The position numbers and the translations under genes are program-made. From the NCBI GenBank assembly GCA_021733925.1, contig JAIPJY010000009.1, positions 1 to 64,000 on the forward strand: DNA of 64,000 nt, in the 5' to 3' direction. This DNA is from Prosthecobacter sp. (GTDB lineage: Bacteria; Verrucomicrobiota; Verrucomicrobiia; Verrucomicrobiales; Verrucomicrobiaceae). This document shows positions 7,862 to 19,900 of the stretch, one piece after another. The notes beneath the pieces were generated by a model. That model was not told the DNA's origin. It worked only from the letters and a program-made list of their open reading frames with translations, and did no database searches. Every line of letters starts with the position of its first letter. Positions within the stretch are counted from its first letter, which is position 1.

Positions 7862-10824
7862 GGATGCGTGATGGCTTCGTCAAGATTCAGTACGGCACGG
7901 CTCACATCGGTCCAGAGAGCCTCGCCTTCGACTTTCCTGCCGCGCTGCTTCTGCAGGAAGGCTTTGAGCATGGCCAGTTCGTCGGGCGCAGCAGGTCGTG
8001 TCGCGACGCGGCGGAAGATATTTTGCAGACGCTCATCATCAGTCTGCGATTCGGCGATCACTTGCTTCGCCATCGCCTGCGCAGCTTCCATGAACATCTG
8101 GTCGTTGAGCAGCGTAAGAGCTTGCAGCGGACTGTTGGAGACCTCGCGTTTAGCGAGGCAGGATTCACCGGTGGGCGCATCGAAAGTCGTGGCCATGGCA
8201 AAGGGTGCGGTGCGTTTGGTGAAGGTGTAGAGGCTGCGGCGGAAGTGATCCTCTCCCTCGCTGATCTTCCACTCCACTTTGCCGTAGGTGCCTTCGGAGG
8301 TCACGCTGGCAGGCTGCGGCGGATAGACGCCGGGGCCACCCATTTTAGGCGACAGCACACCGGCGGCTTTCAGCGCAGAATCACGAATGACTTCGGCATC
8401 CAGCCGGAAGCGTGCGCCACGTGCCAGCAGGATGTTCTCAGTATCCTTCTGGGCATGCTCAGGTGTGATGCGGCTGCTTTGTTTATAAGTGGCGCTCGTC
8501 ACAATGAGGCGATGCAGCTTCTTCACTGACCAGCCCTGCTTCACGAACTCAACGGCAAGCCAGTCGAGCAGTTCGGGATGCGAAGGCGGATCACTCTGAT
8601 AACCGAAGTCTTCAAGCGACTTCACGATGCCGCGCCCAAAGAACGCCTGCCATTGGCGGTTCACCGTCACGCGCGCAGTGAGCGGGTTTTCAGGTGCGAA
8701 CAACCACTTGGCAAAGGTAAGCCGATTTGCGGGTGCATCCTTGGGCAATGCTGGCAGGAACGCGGGAACACCCGGTGTGACCTCCTCCTTCGGCTGCAGG
8801 AATTCGCCGCGATGATAACGATGCGTGATGCGCGGATTGTTCGCAGGACGTTCATGCATCACGAGCGTGGGCTGACCGCGCGGCGGCGTCTTGCGGGCGA
8901 TAAGCAAGGGCTTGGCTGCCTTCTCCATTTCAGGCGCGCTCTCAAGAAAGCTCCGCAGCAACATTGCCCGTTTCGATTTGTCACCGCTGGCGAGCGCCTC
9001 CTCGACTTCCGCTGGAAGCCCCGTGGCCTCGGCGTGGTCACTGGTGGTGACGGAAATGCGGAAGTGTCCAAGAGGGCAGGCAAAGTGCTTTTCAAACAGC
9101 ATCTTCAAATCAAAGCCGTTTGTGAGATCGACCGGCTGGTCGAAATGAAACACCGCTGCATGATGCACGCCATAACCACCCAGCACCTGCCAGCCGCTGG
9201 ACATCTCGCCATCGATCGTGGCGCTGGCATTGTTCTTTTTCTTTGGCTTCGCGGCCGCTTTGGCCTTTGCCTTCGGGGCAGTGGCGTCACTGATGCGGTC
9301 CTCCTCGTCGTCGTTGGTGTCCTCAGCCCGGGCAATCTTGACGCGCTGACCGTTTTGCGAAGCCTGCAATTCGCTGATGAAGAAGCCGCCGAGTGGCCCC
9401 TCGTAGTTGGTGAGTCCGGGGCCGTCGTTTGGCAGACTGGGATGTGAAGTGACTTCAATGCGCAGGGCACGCACCCCCTTGATCGGTGCCTTGAAGCTCA
9501 GGTCATAGACATCACTCTTCGTGATGTCGCCGCTGCCGAGGATGAAGCCATCCGCCTGCTGCTCGAGATGCGGCATGGTGGTCTTCATCCCAGTGGGGCG
9601 AATGATTTCCCAGTTCGAAGCCCGATGAGATTCACCTTCAATCCATCCTGCAAAACGACTTTCCATCGCAGCCGTGCCACCGGGGAACTTGCCGGGCAGT
9701 TCGGCCTCGAGTTGGGCAATCTTCTCGGCCTGGGCCTTCTGCTCTGCCTCAATCTCAGGCGTGGGAATGAAATACGTGGGTTCGCTGGCGTTATTCAGCA
9801 GCGCCAGCGTGCGGTAATAATCGGTATGGAGGATAGGATCATACTTGTGCGTGTGGCACTGGCAGCAGTTCATGGTCAGTCCCATCCACGTCGTGCCAGT
9901 CACGCTCACACGGTCCACCATGGCGTAGAAGCGGTATTCATTGGGATCAATGCCGCCTTCCTCATTCAGCATCGTGTTGCGGTGAAACCCGGTGGCGATG
10001 AGATCTTCCGGCGTCGGCTTGGGCAGCATGTCACCGGCAAGTTGCTTGATGCTGAACTGATCAAAAGGCATGTCCGCGTTCAGCGCACGCACCACCCAGT
10101 CGCGGTAGGGCCAGATCTGGCGCGGGCGGTCTTTCTCAAAGCCGTTCGTATCCGCATAGCGCGCGAGGTCGAGCCAGCGCCGTGCCCAGCGCTCACCGTA
10201 CTGCTTGGATGCGAGCAATGAGTCCACGAGCCTGTCATAGGCGTCCGGTGCCTTGTTATTCACAAACGCATCCGCTTCCGCAGGAGTCGGTGGCAGGCCG
10301 ATGAGATCGAGATAAACACGGCGCACGAGCGCGTAGCGATCCGCCTCAGGCGAGGGCTGCAAGCCTTCCTTCTTCAAACGATCCTGGATAAAGGCGTCGA
10401 TGGGATGAATACCAGCCTTGGGCAGCGGGGCCTGCTTGGGCTGCACATAGGCCCAGTGCGCCTCGTACGGTGCCCCTTCCGCGACCCATGCCTTCAGAAT
10501 ATTCTTCGCACTCACCGGCAGAAAGGATTTCGTATGCGGCGGCGGCATGACCTCATCTTCATCGATCGAGAAGACACGCTTGATGAGTTCACTGGCGTCC
10601 GGCTTGCCCGGAGCGATGGCAATCTCACCGGACTTGCCCTGACCTATGGCTGAATCACGCAGATCCAGCCTCAGCTTGCCTTTGCGCCCATGGTCGTCCA
10701 TGCCGTGGCATTTGAAACAATGCTGCGCGAGCACGGGCCGCACGTCGCGGTTGAAATCAACGGCGTGGGCGGTGCTGAGGCCGACGAGGGCAAACAGGAG
10801 GCTCTGGCGGGTAATCAAGGACAT
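7858..10824 (-). CDS. PSCyt1-DUF1549-DUF1553 planctomycete-type cytochrome protein, 988 aa
   Basis: The protein starts with a signal peptide (residues 1-21) and a PSCyt1 c-type haem site, C36-FK-C39-H40. DUF1549 (PSCyt2) spans roughly 145-355 and contains a second CxxCH within NCCQCHTHKYDP near residue 318. A central variable domain (about 400-620) includes a low-complexity Lys/Ala stretch near 525-545. DUF1553 covers roughly 700-960 with RVTVNRQWQAFFGRGIV and SNSPLQALTLLNDQMF. The family is exported, probably haem-bearing, and paired with DUF1501 proteins. The 5' leader holds a large hairpin (10837-10872). It is the first gene of the unit running to pdxA. Confidence 0.92.
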   Translation of the reverse strand: MSLITRQSLLFALVGLSTAHAVDFNRDVRPVLAQHCFKCHGMDDHGRKGKLRLDLRDSAIGQGKSGEIAIAPGKPDASELIKRVFSIDEDEVMPPPHTKSFLPVSAKNILKAWVAEGAPYEAHWAYVQPKQAPLPKAGIHPIDAFIQDRLKKEGLQPSPEADRYALVRRVYLDLIGLPPTPAEADAFVNNKAPDAYDRLVDSLLASKQYGERWARRWLDLARYADTNGFEKDRPRQIWPYRDWVVRALNADMPFDQFSIKQLAGDMLPKPTPEDLIATGFHRNTMLNEEGGIDPNEYRFYAMVDRVSVTGTTWMGLTMNCCQCHTHKYDPILHTDYYRTLALLNNASEPTYFIPTPEIEAEQKAQAEKIAQLEAELPGKFPGGTAAMESRFAGWIEGESHRASNWEIIRPTGMKTTMPHLEQQADGFILGSGDITKSDVYDLSFKAPIKGVRALRIEVTSHPSLPNDGPGLTNYEGPLGGFFISELQASQNGQRVKIARAEDTNDDEEDRISDATAPKAKAKAAAKPKKKNNASATIDGEMSSGWQVLGGYGVHHAAVFHFDQPVDLTNGFDLKMLFEKHFACPLGHFRISVTTSDHAEATGLPAEVEEALASGDKSKRAMLLRSFLESAPEMEKAAKPLLIARKTPPRGQPTLVMHERPANNPRITHRYHRGEFLQPKEEVTPGVPAFLPALPKDAPANRLTFAKWLFAPENPLTARVTVNRQWQAFFGRGIVKSLEDFGYQSDPPSHPELLDWLAVEFVKQGWSVKKLHRLIVTSATYKQSSRITPEHAQKDTENILLARGARFRLDAEVIRDSALKAAGVLSPKMGGPGVYPPQPASVTSEGTYGKVEWKISEGEDHFRRSLYTFTKRTAPFAMATTFDAPTGESCLAKREVSNSPLQALTLLNDQMFMEAAQAMAKQVIAESQTDDERLQNIFRRVATRPAAPDELAMLKAFLQKQRGRKVEGEALWTDVSRAVLNLDEAITHP

Positions 10825-10836
10825 TAACGTACCAAC

Positions 10837-10872
10837 GGTTCAAACGGCCGCTTTTCGCCAGCCGTTTGAACC
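10837..10872 (-). promoter_or_regulatory. Hairpin between the giant gene and the cytochrome gene
   Basis: A perfect 12-bp inverted repeat (GGTTCAAACGGC / GCCGTTTGAACC) encloses a 12-base loop. It ends 12 bases before the ATG at 10824, so in the minus-strand transcript it overlaps the place where a ribosome-binding site would sit. No T-run follows, so a plain intrinsic terminator is less likely than a processing, attenuation or translation-control element. Confidence 0.55.
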
Positions 10873-10903
10873 GAGGGCACCCTTTGCGACCTCCAACCAA
10901 AAA

Positions 10904-13900
10904 TCAACGAACCTGCCTGCGACGGCGGAGCACCAGGCCGGAGAAACCCAGCAGTAGCAGCAGGGCACGGGATGGCTCTGGAACGATCACCACGATGCCG
11001 TAGCTGGCGAACAAATCCGTGTTGTACAGCAATCCCGAAAGGCTGAGGTCAGGCAGGTCCAGGTCTCCCAGCAGGCCCCCGTTCCGGTACTGGCCGCCAA
11101 CGCTGTAGCCGTTGGCAGTCAGCGTCGTCCAGTCGAGCAGGTTGAACACATCACCAAACTCAGGCTGGTAGTCGGTGCCGCTGTTGTTGCTGAAACTGAT
11201 GAGCCCTCCGCTTTGGAGAGTTAATTCACCCGTGACAATCAAACGGTCGTGGTTGCCCCCGGTCTGGGAGTCAAAGAATGTCCCCTGGCTGCTCAAATAA
11301 CTCGAAAAATCACCTGCGTTCAGATGCGCGCCGAAGTTGCTCGCATCATTGTAGTCCGCCCCGTTGGTGGCACCCATCTGGAGAGTCAGTCGCGTTGCTG
11401 GACTGCCGCCAACGAGTTCAAGGTTGCCATTCACCGTCAGCGCACCGATGCCGTCGCCCGCAGTGCCGATGGCGGAGGGATCCGAGGACATGCCCGGGCT
11501 CAGCGTGCCTGCGCCTCCGTTCGTCCCAATGATCAGGCTGCCAGTGCCCGTGATCACCGTGCCGGAGCCGCTCACGGGGCCGTCGAAAGTGAAATCGCCC
11601 GCATTCGAGACGGAGAAGTCAAAGGACGCCCCCGAGGCGACCTCGATCCAGCTTGTGGCGCTGATGTCCGCATCTTCTGCAACCGCCAGCGTGCCTTCCG
11701 AGACGGTCGTCTTGCCGGTGTAGGTGGTGGCGGCGTTCGTGAGCGTCACGGTGCCTGCTCCATCCTTGTTCACGCTGAGCACATCCCCAGGCTGTGCCAC
11801 GGTGATGGCCCCGGAGATGAGCACACCGCCCCCGGCGTCATTCGATGCGGAGGTGAGGGTCAGCTCACGGATGTTGTCCACGCCAGACAGCGTGCTGTGC
11901 TGCAACGTAATGGCCCCCAGGAACTCCGTGGTGCCGCTGGTGTAGATGCCGCCAATGACTGTGGCACCCGTGCCGTTCGTGTCATTGATGTCGATGGCCG
12001 TGCTGATGCTCAAACCGGAAGCACCGGCCACCAGGCCCACATCCGGATTCGCCTGATCCTTCAGCCAGTAAACGGGGTCTGTGCTGTCGCCATTGACCGT
12101 GGTGACATCCGCCGAAGCCATGAAGTAAAGGCCACCAGCCTGCGTGCTGCCATCGGTGACTCCGATACTGGTACCGTAGAGTATTTCGGTGGTTTCATCG
12201 AAGTCGGACGTGCGCACCAGATTCATATGGCTGCCCGTGGGATCAAGGCTGACCACTTGGTACACCCCGTTGCGTTCCGGATCATCGCCCTCGTCCTTGA
12301 CCAGGATGCGCTTGCCGATGTCCGCCGTGGTGATCGTCACACCATCCACCAGCGTCGACACACTCAGGAAGGCACCGCTGCCCGCACCACCTGCGCCATC
12401 GCTGGAGCCGTCAAAGCTGCCGCCCGCTGCAGGCGTGATGAGGGACCGCGTGGTGGCCACATAGGCTGCCGAGGCCAGTTCCCGGCGCGTGTCGCCGAGT
12501 TCCACCACTGTGGTCGAGAGCGCTCCGTTGTCGAAGACACTCAGCGTGCCGTGCCGGACCACCGTGCCGCCGTCGATGGCCGCACCCGCCGCCCAGATGC
12601 CACCCGAGTTGTAGTAGTTCTCCTTGTGAAGCTCCACGGTGCCGCTGCCGATCTTGATCAACGGTGTGACACCGGCATAGCCGCCATCAAAAATGGCATC
12701 GCCAAACTGGAACGTCGATGAGCCATCGGCTTCGACAAACACGTTCGTGGAGTAATCCTGATAGAGCGAAACGGTGCCACCCGTGCCAAACCCATAGGTG
12801 CCCGAGGTGGCCCGCGTGCCGATCACGGTGATGCCTTCGTCATTGCCGTCGAAGTTGTTCATGACCACCGGATTGACCACCGCCGTAGCGGTGCCGTCGA
12901 GCAGCAACTCCAGCCGTGTGTCCACCGGACTGCCCCCGATAAAGGGAATTCCGCCGAGATTGATGTAGTTGGAGGCATCTCCAAAGGCGGTGTTGCTGCC
13001 GCCGATCAGAGTTCCCTGCAGCACGGCCAGATTGTACTGACCGGCGACAAAGGTGTTGTTGCCGGACAGGCGCTGCGTGCCGTAGCCGACCTTGTAAAAG
13101 AACCCGCCGGAACCCGGATCTCCCAGATGGTCCACCGTTTGAATGACACCGGCGAAATCAGCCCCTAGGCTGTTGTCCGCACCGATCCTGAAACTGGAGT
13201 TTTCCATGTTCAGGAACGCGCCATTCTCCCCAGACAGCGAGCCGATCGTGACATCGAAACCGACCCGCGCCTCGTCCCAGTAGCTGCTCAGCTTGGCACC
13301 GCTGCTCACGATGAAACGTGAATAGGAAGACAAGGAGTTGTTTGACCCGGCAAACAGGGTGCCCTCCTCCACCGTAGTGGTGCCGGTGTAGCTGCTGAAG
13401 TCATCCAAGGCGACCCCGCCGGTGCTGGCTCCGAAGACGGTTTCACCGGCACCGGATTTCACCACGTTCAGCACCCCTTGATTGTCCAAGGTTTCACCAA
13501 AGGTCAGACCGTCGGCCATGCCCACACCGATATCCTGAAAGTTCAGGCCGGTTCGGGTGCCGTCTGCGGCGAACGTGATCGTGACATCCGTAAATGCGGC
13601 GTTTTCAATCTTCGCGGTGGGAGACAGACCGGCATTGCCGACAAAGAGGAAATCCTGCGTGAAGGTCTTGTCGATACCCGCCACCTGAAAGTGCCCCTGG
13701 GAGGCAAACTTCACGAGATTGTCATTCAGCGCATAGACATTGCCCAGTCGAACGATGGCGATCCGGTCCGCATCATCACCACCCTTGGTACTGCTGTTGT
13801 TGGTGATGAGCAGATCCCCGGTCCAGCCGCGGTTGTCACCGTTCAAACCGAAGATGGCGTTGATCACGAAGTCATCATAAGGATAGTTGAGGCTGCCGTT

Positions 13901-16900
13901 GGCGACGTTGCCAGAGCCGCCCTGGTTCACATACGTGGAGACACTGCGGTTGCCGATGATGCTGCCGTTAAAATTGATGAACACGGTTTCTGCATTGGTC
14001 GGAGCACCAACGGAACGGGTGTCATTCCGGGTGTTCGAAGAACTGGTGCTGGTACTGTCACGGACGTCGTCCTGGTAGTAAAACTCCACATCATCCTGCA
14101 GCGTGAGTGTTCCGTTGTAGTTGACCACGTCCGCATGGGCCAGATAACGGGCGCCGATGCGTTTGAGCTGATTGCCGAGGCCGGCGTCATCCCGCACGAT
14201 GATGTCCTGGGAAATGTTCGACACATCCCGATAGCCACCCTCATCGCGAAGGAACAGCTGCACGGCGGAGGAACCCGTCACAGCCTCACCCGCTATCTCG
14301 GCGGCGAGGTTGTGACCGAGAATGATCGGCAGCGTGCCGACGCCCAGCGGATTGCCCGCGCTGAACATGTCCACCGAACCTTCACTGATGATCAGCTGCC
14401 CGGTCCACTCGGGGCTGCTTTCACGAAAGCCCAGATAACCAGATCCCACCTTGGTGATGCCACCGTCGCCGGTTAGGTAACCGCCGTCGTCGTTGAAATA
14501 GATGGTTTGATTGGTGTTGATGACCGTCGCCCCGGCCAGCGTGTCAGCAGTCTGCACGCCATCAGTCGTGCCGGCATGGCCGAGGCTGTCGAACTGGAAT
14601 ACACCGCGCATGTAGGTTTGGAAGTAATGGGGATCTTCTGCCGTGTTGACCACGGACATATCCAGCGTGCTGCCGCCTTCAAAGGTGAACCATTCCTGAA
14701 TGTAAAAACTCTGCCTGGAGGTGTTGTTGACCGTGCCTGGATGAATGGCCAGCGTCGCACCGCTGTGCACCGTGGTGCCGTCCAAAAAGGCGAAGTTTGA
14801 GCCAAAGGGATTCACCGTGGCACTGCTCAGCCCCAGTGGCTCCCATACGAGGGTGCCTGCCCGGATATCCGTCAGGCCGCTGTAGGTGTTGTTGACTCCG
14901 CGGAGGACCAGTGTCCCATCGCCTGTCTTGTCGATCCGGCCCACGGCAGGATTCGCGGCATAATCGACGATCACATTGGCCTCCGAGGCGATCACGCCTC
15001 CATAGACGAGCCTGCTGTCTGCTGCGACGTACACTTCCATGCCATTGCCGCCAAGAGTGATGCCGCGATTCGCGTCGAGTTCAAAGCTCGTGGAGAGCAG
15101 GTCGATGGTGGCACTGCTGCCTGTGCCGCCGGTGACAGCGAAACTGCCACCCACTTCGGATTTGTTCCAGTCGTCGTCGCTGCTCTGGAACACAACGGAG
15201 CTGATGATGCCGCTGCCGGTGACAGTCGCCACCTTGAAGGTGGCCGTGCCTGCATTCCCATTCGTGATTGTGATGATGTCACCGACTGTGTAGTTGATGC
15301 CTCCTGTGTTCAGATTGACATCACCCACGGCTCCCGTGGGCGCGTCAGTCGCGAGAGTGCCTCCGTTGGCATAAATGCTGTCCACCAAGGCAGCACCCGG
15401 TGCGCCACCCAGATTTCCATCACTGGAAATGCTCAGCGTTCCATCATTGAGAAAGGTCCGGCCCGTGTAGGTGTTGTTGCCAGTAAGAATCAGCTCGCCG
15501 GAGCCGGTCTTCACCAGGGAGTTGCCCGCGCTGCTGCCTGCATTGTCAGCAATGACGGAACTGATGGTCAGCGTGGATGCGCCATACTGATGGACGATCA
15601 GGTCGGCATCCGCACCGGCACTGAGAGCACCGCCGGTGATGGTTTTATCGGAGGTGCCAGTGGCCACCAGCGAACTGACCATGATGCCGCCGCCGCTGAC
15701 CTCCAATCCGCCGGCATCCACCGTGATGGCGCCTGCCGCATCCGCGTCGAAGTGAATCGAATTGACCAATGCTCCCACACCTGTGGTTCCGGTAAAGCCC
15801 AGAGTCTCGCTGACATCATTGCCGTTCGTCCATGCGGACACGTCGTCGGTGTTCTCACGCGTGCCCCCTGCAAACACTGTGATGTCTCCTGCCGCGGTCA
15901 TGGCGAAGTCCAGCGCATTCAGCGTGTAGGTCCCCGCAGCGGCGTTGTAGGAATAGGTGTCGCCGTAGGTGGCCCACGCGATGGCGGTGCCATCGGTCGG
16001 GGCGCCGGTGCCCAGCAAGCTGATGACCGAGGTGCCGCCATTGGCATTTTCCACAAAGTTCACCGTGCCGCCCGAAAGGCGATTCAGGGCGATGGAGCTG
16101 GAACCGATGTTCATCGTGGTGGTAAGCCCATCCTTGGAGGTCACGATCACATCCGTGCCGCCAGCGGAGATGAGGGTCTGCGCCACTGGGAAGTGAGGAT
16201 CCACCACAACGGCGGCCCCGGTGTAATTGGCCGTTTCATCCTGAATGGAGCTGGCACCATCCATTTCGATGCCACCGCCTGCCAGGGTGATCATGGCACC
16301 GTTGTCGAAACGGCGTCCGGTGGCATTGCCGTAGTTCGTCAGCCGCAGCAGGCCGCCGGACATGTTGAGCTGCTCCACATCTCCGTTCTGCGCGTCACCG
16401 TTCACATCGTTCTGGCCGTTGTAGTTCACCACGCCGCGGCCGATTTTCGTGAACGAGGTGTGGGAGTCCGTGTCCGTGTCATCCAGCCGGTAATTGAGCT
16501 CCACCGTGCCCCCGCCGGCTGCATACACCGTCAGATCGCGCACAAACCGGTGAGACGAATTTGCTCCATTGAAAACGATCCGGTCCGTGCCGTCGCCAAA
16601 GGTCACCGTGCCGGAAGTGTTGGTGCCGGCCAGCATGTCGTTGCCATGGCCGTTGTAATTGTTGCTGCCATCTCCGCCAATATCGATACGACCGATGTTG
16701 AGGACCTGCCCCTGCTTGGTCAGGATGACGGCCACATTTTGAGTGCCATCGTTGGTGCCACCATAAGAGCCGCTCAGCCGCAGTCCGCTCTGACCGTTGG
16801 CGGCGTCCATTCGTTCCGCTGCCAGCGGGGTCCAGAAATTGCCCTCGCCCTCATAGCGCAGGACGCCGTTTTCCACGCGGATCTGCCCGGCGGCATTCCA

Positions 16901-19900
16901 CTGCTGACGCACGTTGACGATCATTTCATTGCTGCCCGCAATCTGGAAGCGCAGCACCTGGTTCTCGTTGTCACTGGTCACCGGAGCAGACACGACACCG
17001 TTCACATTGTCACTGAACTGGCCGTTGATGTTGATGATGCCCCCAGCTGAGTTGCCGGCAATGGCACCGACCGTCCGCGCATCGTTCAGGTAAATGTCTG
17101 TACTGATCGGATTGTCCACCTCGTTGCCATAGATGTTGCCGTTGATGTTCAGCGTGTCACGGGCATTGACGCCGAGGCGGGCGGTGTACACCCAGTTGCC
17201 GAGGTTGTCCACGGTGTCGATGATGACATTGCCGCCCCAGGTGTTGTTGCCTGAGTTGCTGTAGAGCACGCTGCGGGACGTGTCGAGCACGCCCACCAAC
17301 AAGTCAGGCGGCGTGGCGCTGATGGTGGAGTTGAGAACGTTGGTGCCCAGTTCGAGGTAGAGCGCCCCGGAGCCTTCGGTCCTGACCAAAGTGGATCCTC
17401 CCAGCGCGTTCTGGTCACGAATGACGAGAATGCCTTCAGCAATATTGGTGTCACCCGTATACGTGTTTGAATTGTCCAAATAAATCGTCTGCGCCCCGGC
17501 CTTGGTCAGGCCGCCGCTGCCTTGGATGGTGGAGCGGATGAGAGCGCTGTTGCCGCTCTCATTGACGAGGATCGCCTCGCGGGTGCCGAAGTCCAGAAAG
17601 CCGCCGGCGATGTACTGGTTGCTGCCGGGGCTGGTGCCGCTGATGTCGCGGCCAAAAAGCAGCATGCCCGAACCGTTGGTGTCCACACCGATGCCATTGG
17701 TGGCACCCGAGGAATCGCCCAGATAAAGGGTCACGTCGGCATTGAGCACCAGCACGGATCCAAGTTCATTGGTGTTGTTGCTGTTGGTCGTGGAAGTGGG
17801 TGTGTTGGTGCCGAAGCGGAGCGAATTCATCCCGATAGTGGCCGTGATCCGGTTAGGGTTGTCGCCATACCAGTTCACATCCCCGTCACGCGTGACGTTG
17901 TAGTTGAGCAGGAGGTTCTGGTTCACGCCGTAGAGCACGGTGTAGTCACCGTCCATGACCCCATTCACGGGCAGGTCGGAGCTGTGCAGATACTCCGTGT
18001 CAAAATCCAGCGGACGCAGTTCGGTCGGGTTCACGCTGTCAAAGGTCATGAAATGATTGGAGATGTTGTTCACACCGCCAAAGGCCCCCAGAACGATGGA
18101 CTGGGTTGTCGTACCATTGCCGGTGCCGCCGCCATACTGTTCCGTTCCGGCGGCATCCGTGATGGAAAGACGGGCATCACCACCTGAAAGCGAGCCAAAG
18201 GAGTCCGGGGTGTTGTCGATCACCTGAAACTGCGTGATCGAACCCGCCTGACGGGTGTAGCTGGCAAAGGTCAATGTGGTGAGCTGAGGCGTGGAATCGT
18301 CCAGATCAAAGTTCACCTTCCCGGAACCGGTTTCCTGCAGCAGGGCACCCAAAGTTTCATTGACGGCTGCGGCACCATTGCCAATCAGGCGCAGACGGGC
18401 GTTGCCACGCAGTTGCAGCGCGGTGCTGTCACCAAGGCGACCAACACCATCGGTTCCCTGGTCCAGCACGGACACGGAGTTGTCCAGATACACGCTGCCA
18501 TCACGGCTGATCACCAGCGCAGAGAGTGAGGAGAGCGCGCCATTGGCGTCGGCAAGCACCAGCCCACCTTGAGAGCTCACTGACTGCCCGCCGGGACCGG
18601 CACGCTGGACGTAGATGTCTCCTGAAATGGAGTTGTTCGCTGTCAGGATCAAGCTTCCGGTGTTCACTTTGCTGAAGCCGCCCGTGCCACCGATGGTGCC
18701 GGAAACATAATGCTCCTCAGGGGAGGTTCGATTGCTGGTGGTGGTGTCGTTCACATCAAAGATGTTGGTGGTCGCCGCCCCGGTGAAATTGATGTCGCCG
18801 CTCCAGATGAGCTGCCCCGCCCCAGTCGTCACGTTCGAGCCAAGGTCACTGACGATCCAGCCGCCGTTGACATTGAGCGTGGCCGTTTGCGTGGACTCGG
18901 TGTTGATCAGATACAGACGGGGAAAGATACGAAATCCAGTGCCGCCCGTCGTGACTAGACCGTCTCCGAGATTGATGACGGGCACATTGATGTTCTGGGA
19001 GTCCGCGCTTCCCGCAGTTCCATAGAAACGCACCTCGCCATTGAAGATGTCGAGGCTGGTGATGTTGGTGAGGATTCCAGGGGTGACGAGGGCGTCGTTG
19101 AATGTCAGCGTGCCTGTCCCCACATTGCGGATGATGCCCGGACCGACGATCGCGGTGCTCATCGTGGCGGAGTTGGTGAACTCGAGCGTCCCGCCGTTGA
19201 GTTCGATGGAGCCTGCCCCTGAGACATTGCTGGCCGTCTGCGTGGTGCCGTTCAAATCAATGATCCCGCCGGCATTGGCCGTGAAGAGGTAACCCGTGCC
19301 GACTCCGGACCCGGTGGTGACGCCCGTGGCAAATCGGATGGTGCCGTTGTTGGCCGTGAAAGTGCCCAGCCCGTCCGCGCTCTGCACGATGGTCAGGACG
19401 CCGCCGCCATCCTGCGTCAGCTTGGCTGTGTCACCGAGACTTGCATTGAAGTCGTAGTCACCAGCTTTCGTCACGGTCAGGGTCGCGTCCCCCAGAACGC
19501 GGCTGGTGGCACCGTTGCCGATCAGTTCCAGAATGGTGTCATTGTAGTCCACATCCAGCCAGGCTCCTGCTTGAAGCGTGATGGAGATGTTGGCGTCGAC
19601 GGCGTCCGTCGCGGTGAGGCGCAGCTGCGCGCCGGTAATTACATCGATCATGCCCCCGGCAGTGTCTGAGGTGACCTTGTCCATCCGCACGCCACCCAGA
19701 CGAGGATCTCCATCAATCACGTCCGCATAGCCAATCGTCAGGGTTCCACCGTGGAGTTCCACGTCCTCATTGATATTAAAATACTGCCCGGTGGCGGCCG
19801 CGATGGTTCCGCCCGCACCGCCGGCCTTCAATTCGATGAAGCCCCTGGAGGTTGCATCCAGACTACGGTCAAAGGCATCGGTGATGATGATGCCCCCGTC

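Noticed and set aside
11249-17050. Two long plus-strand frames (11249-12721 and 15590-17050) inside the giant gene
   Set aside because: Both are antisense to the repeat protein and have no recognisable domains. The repeated composition of the giant gene keeps antisense stops rare.
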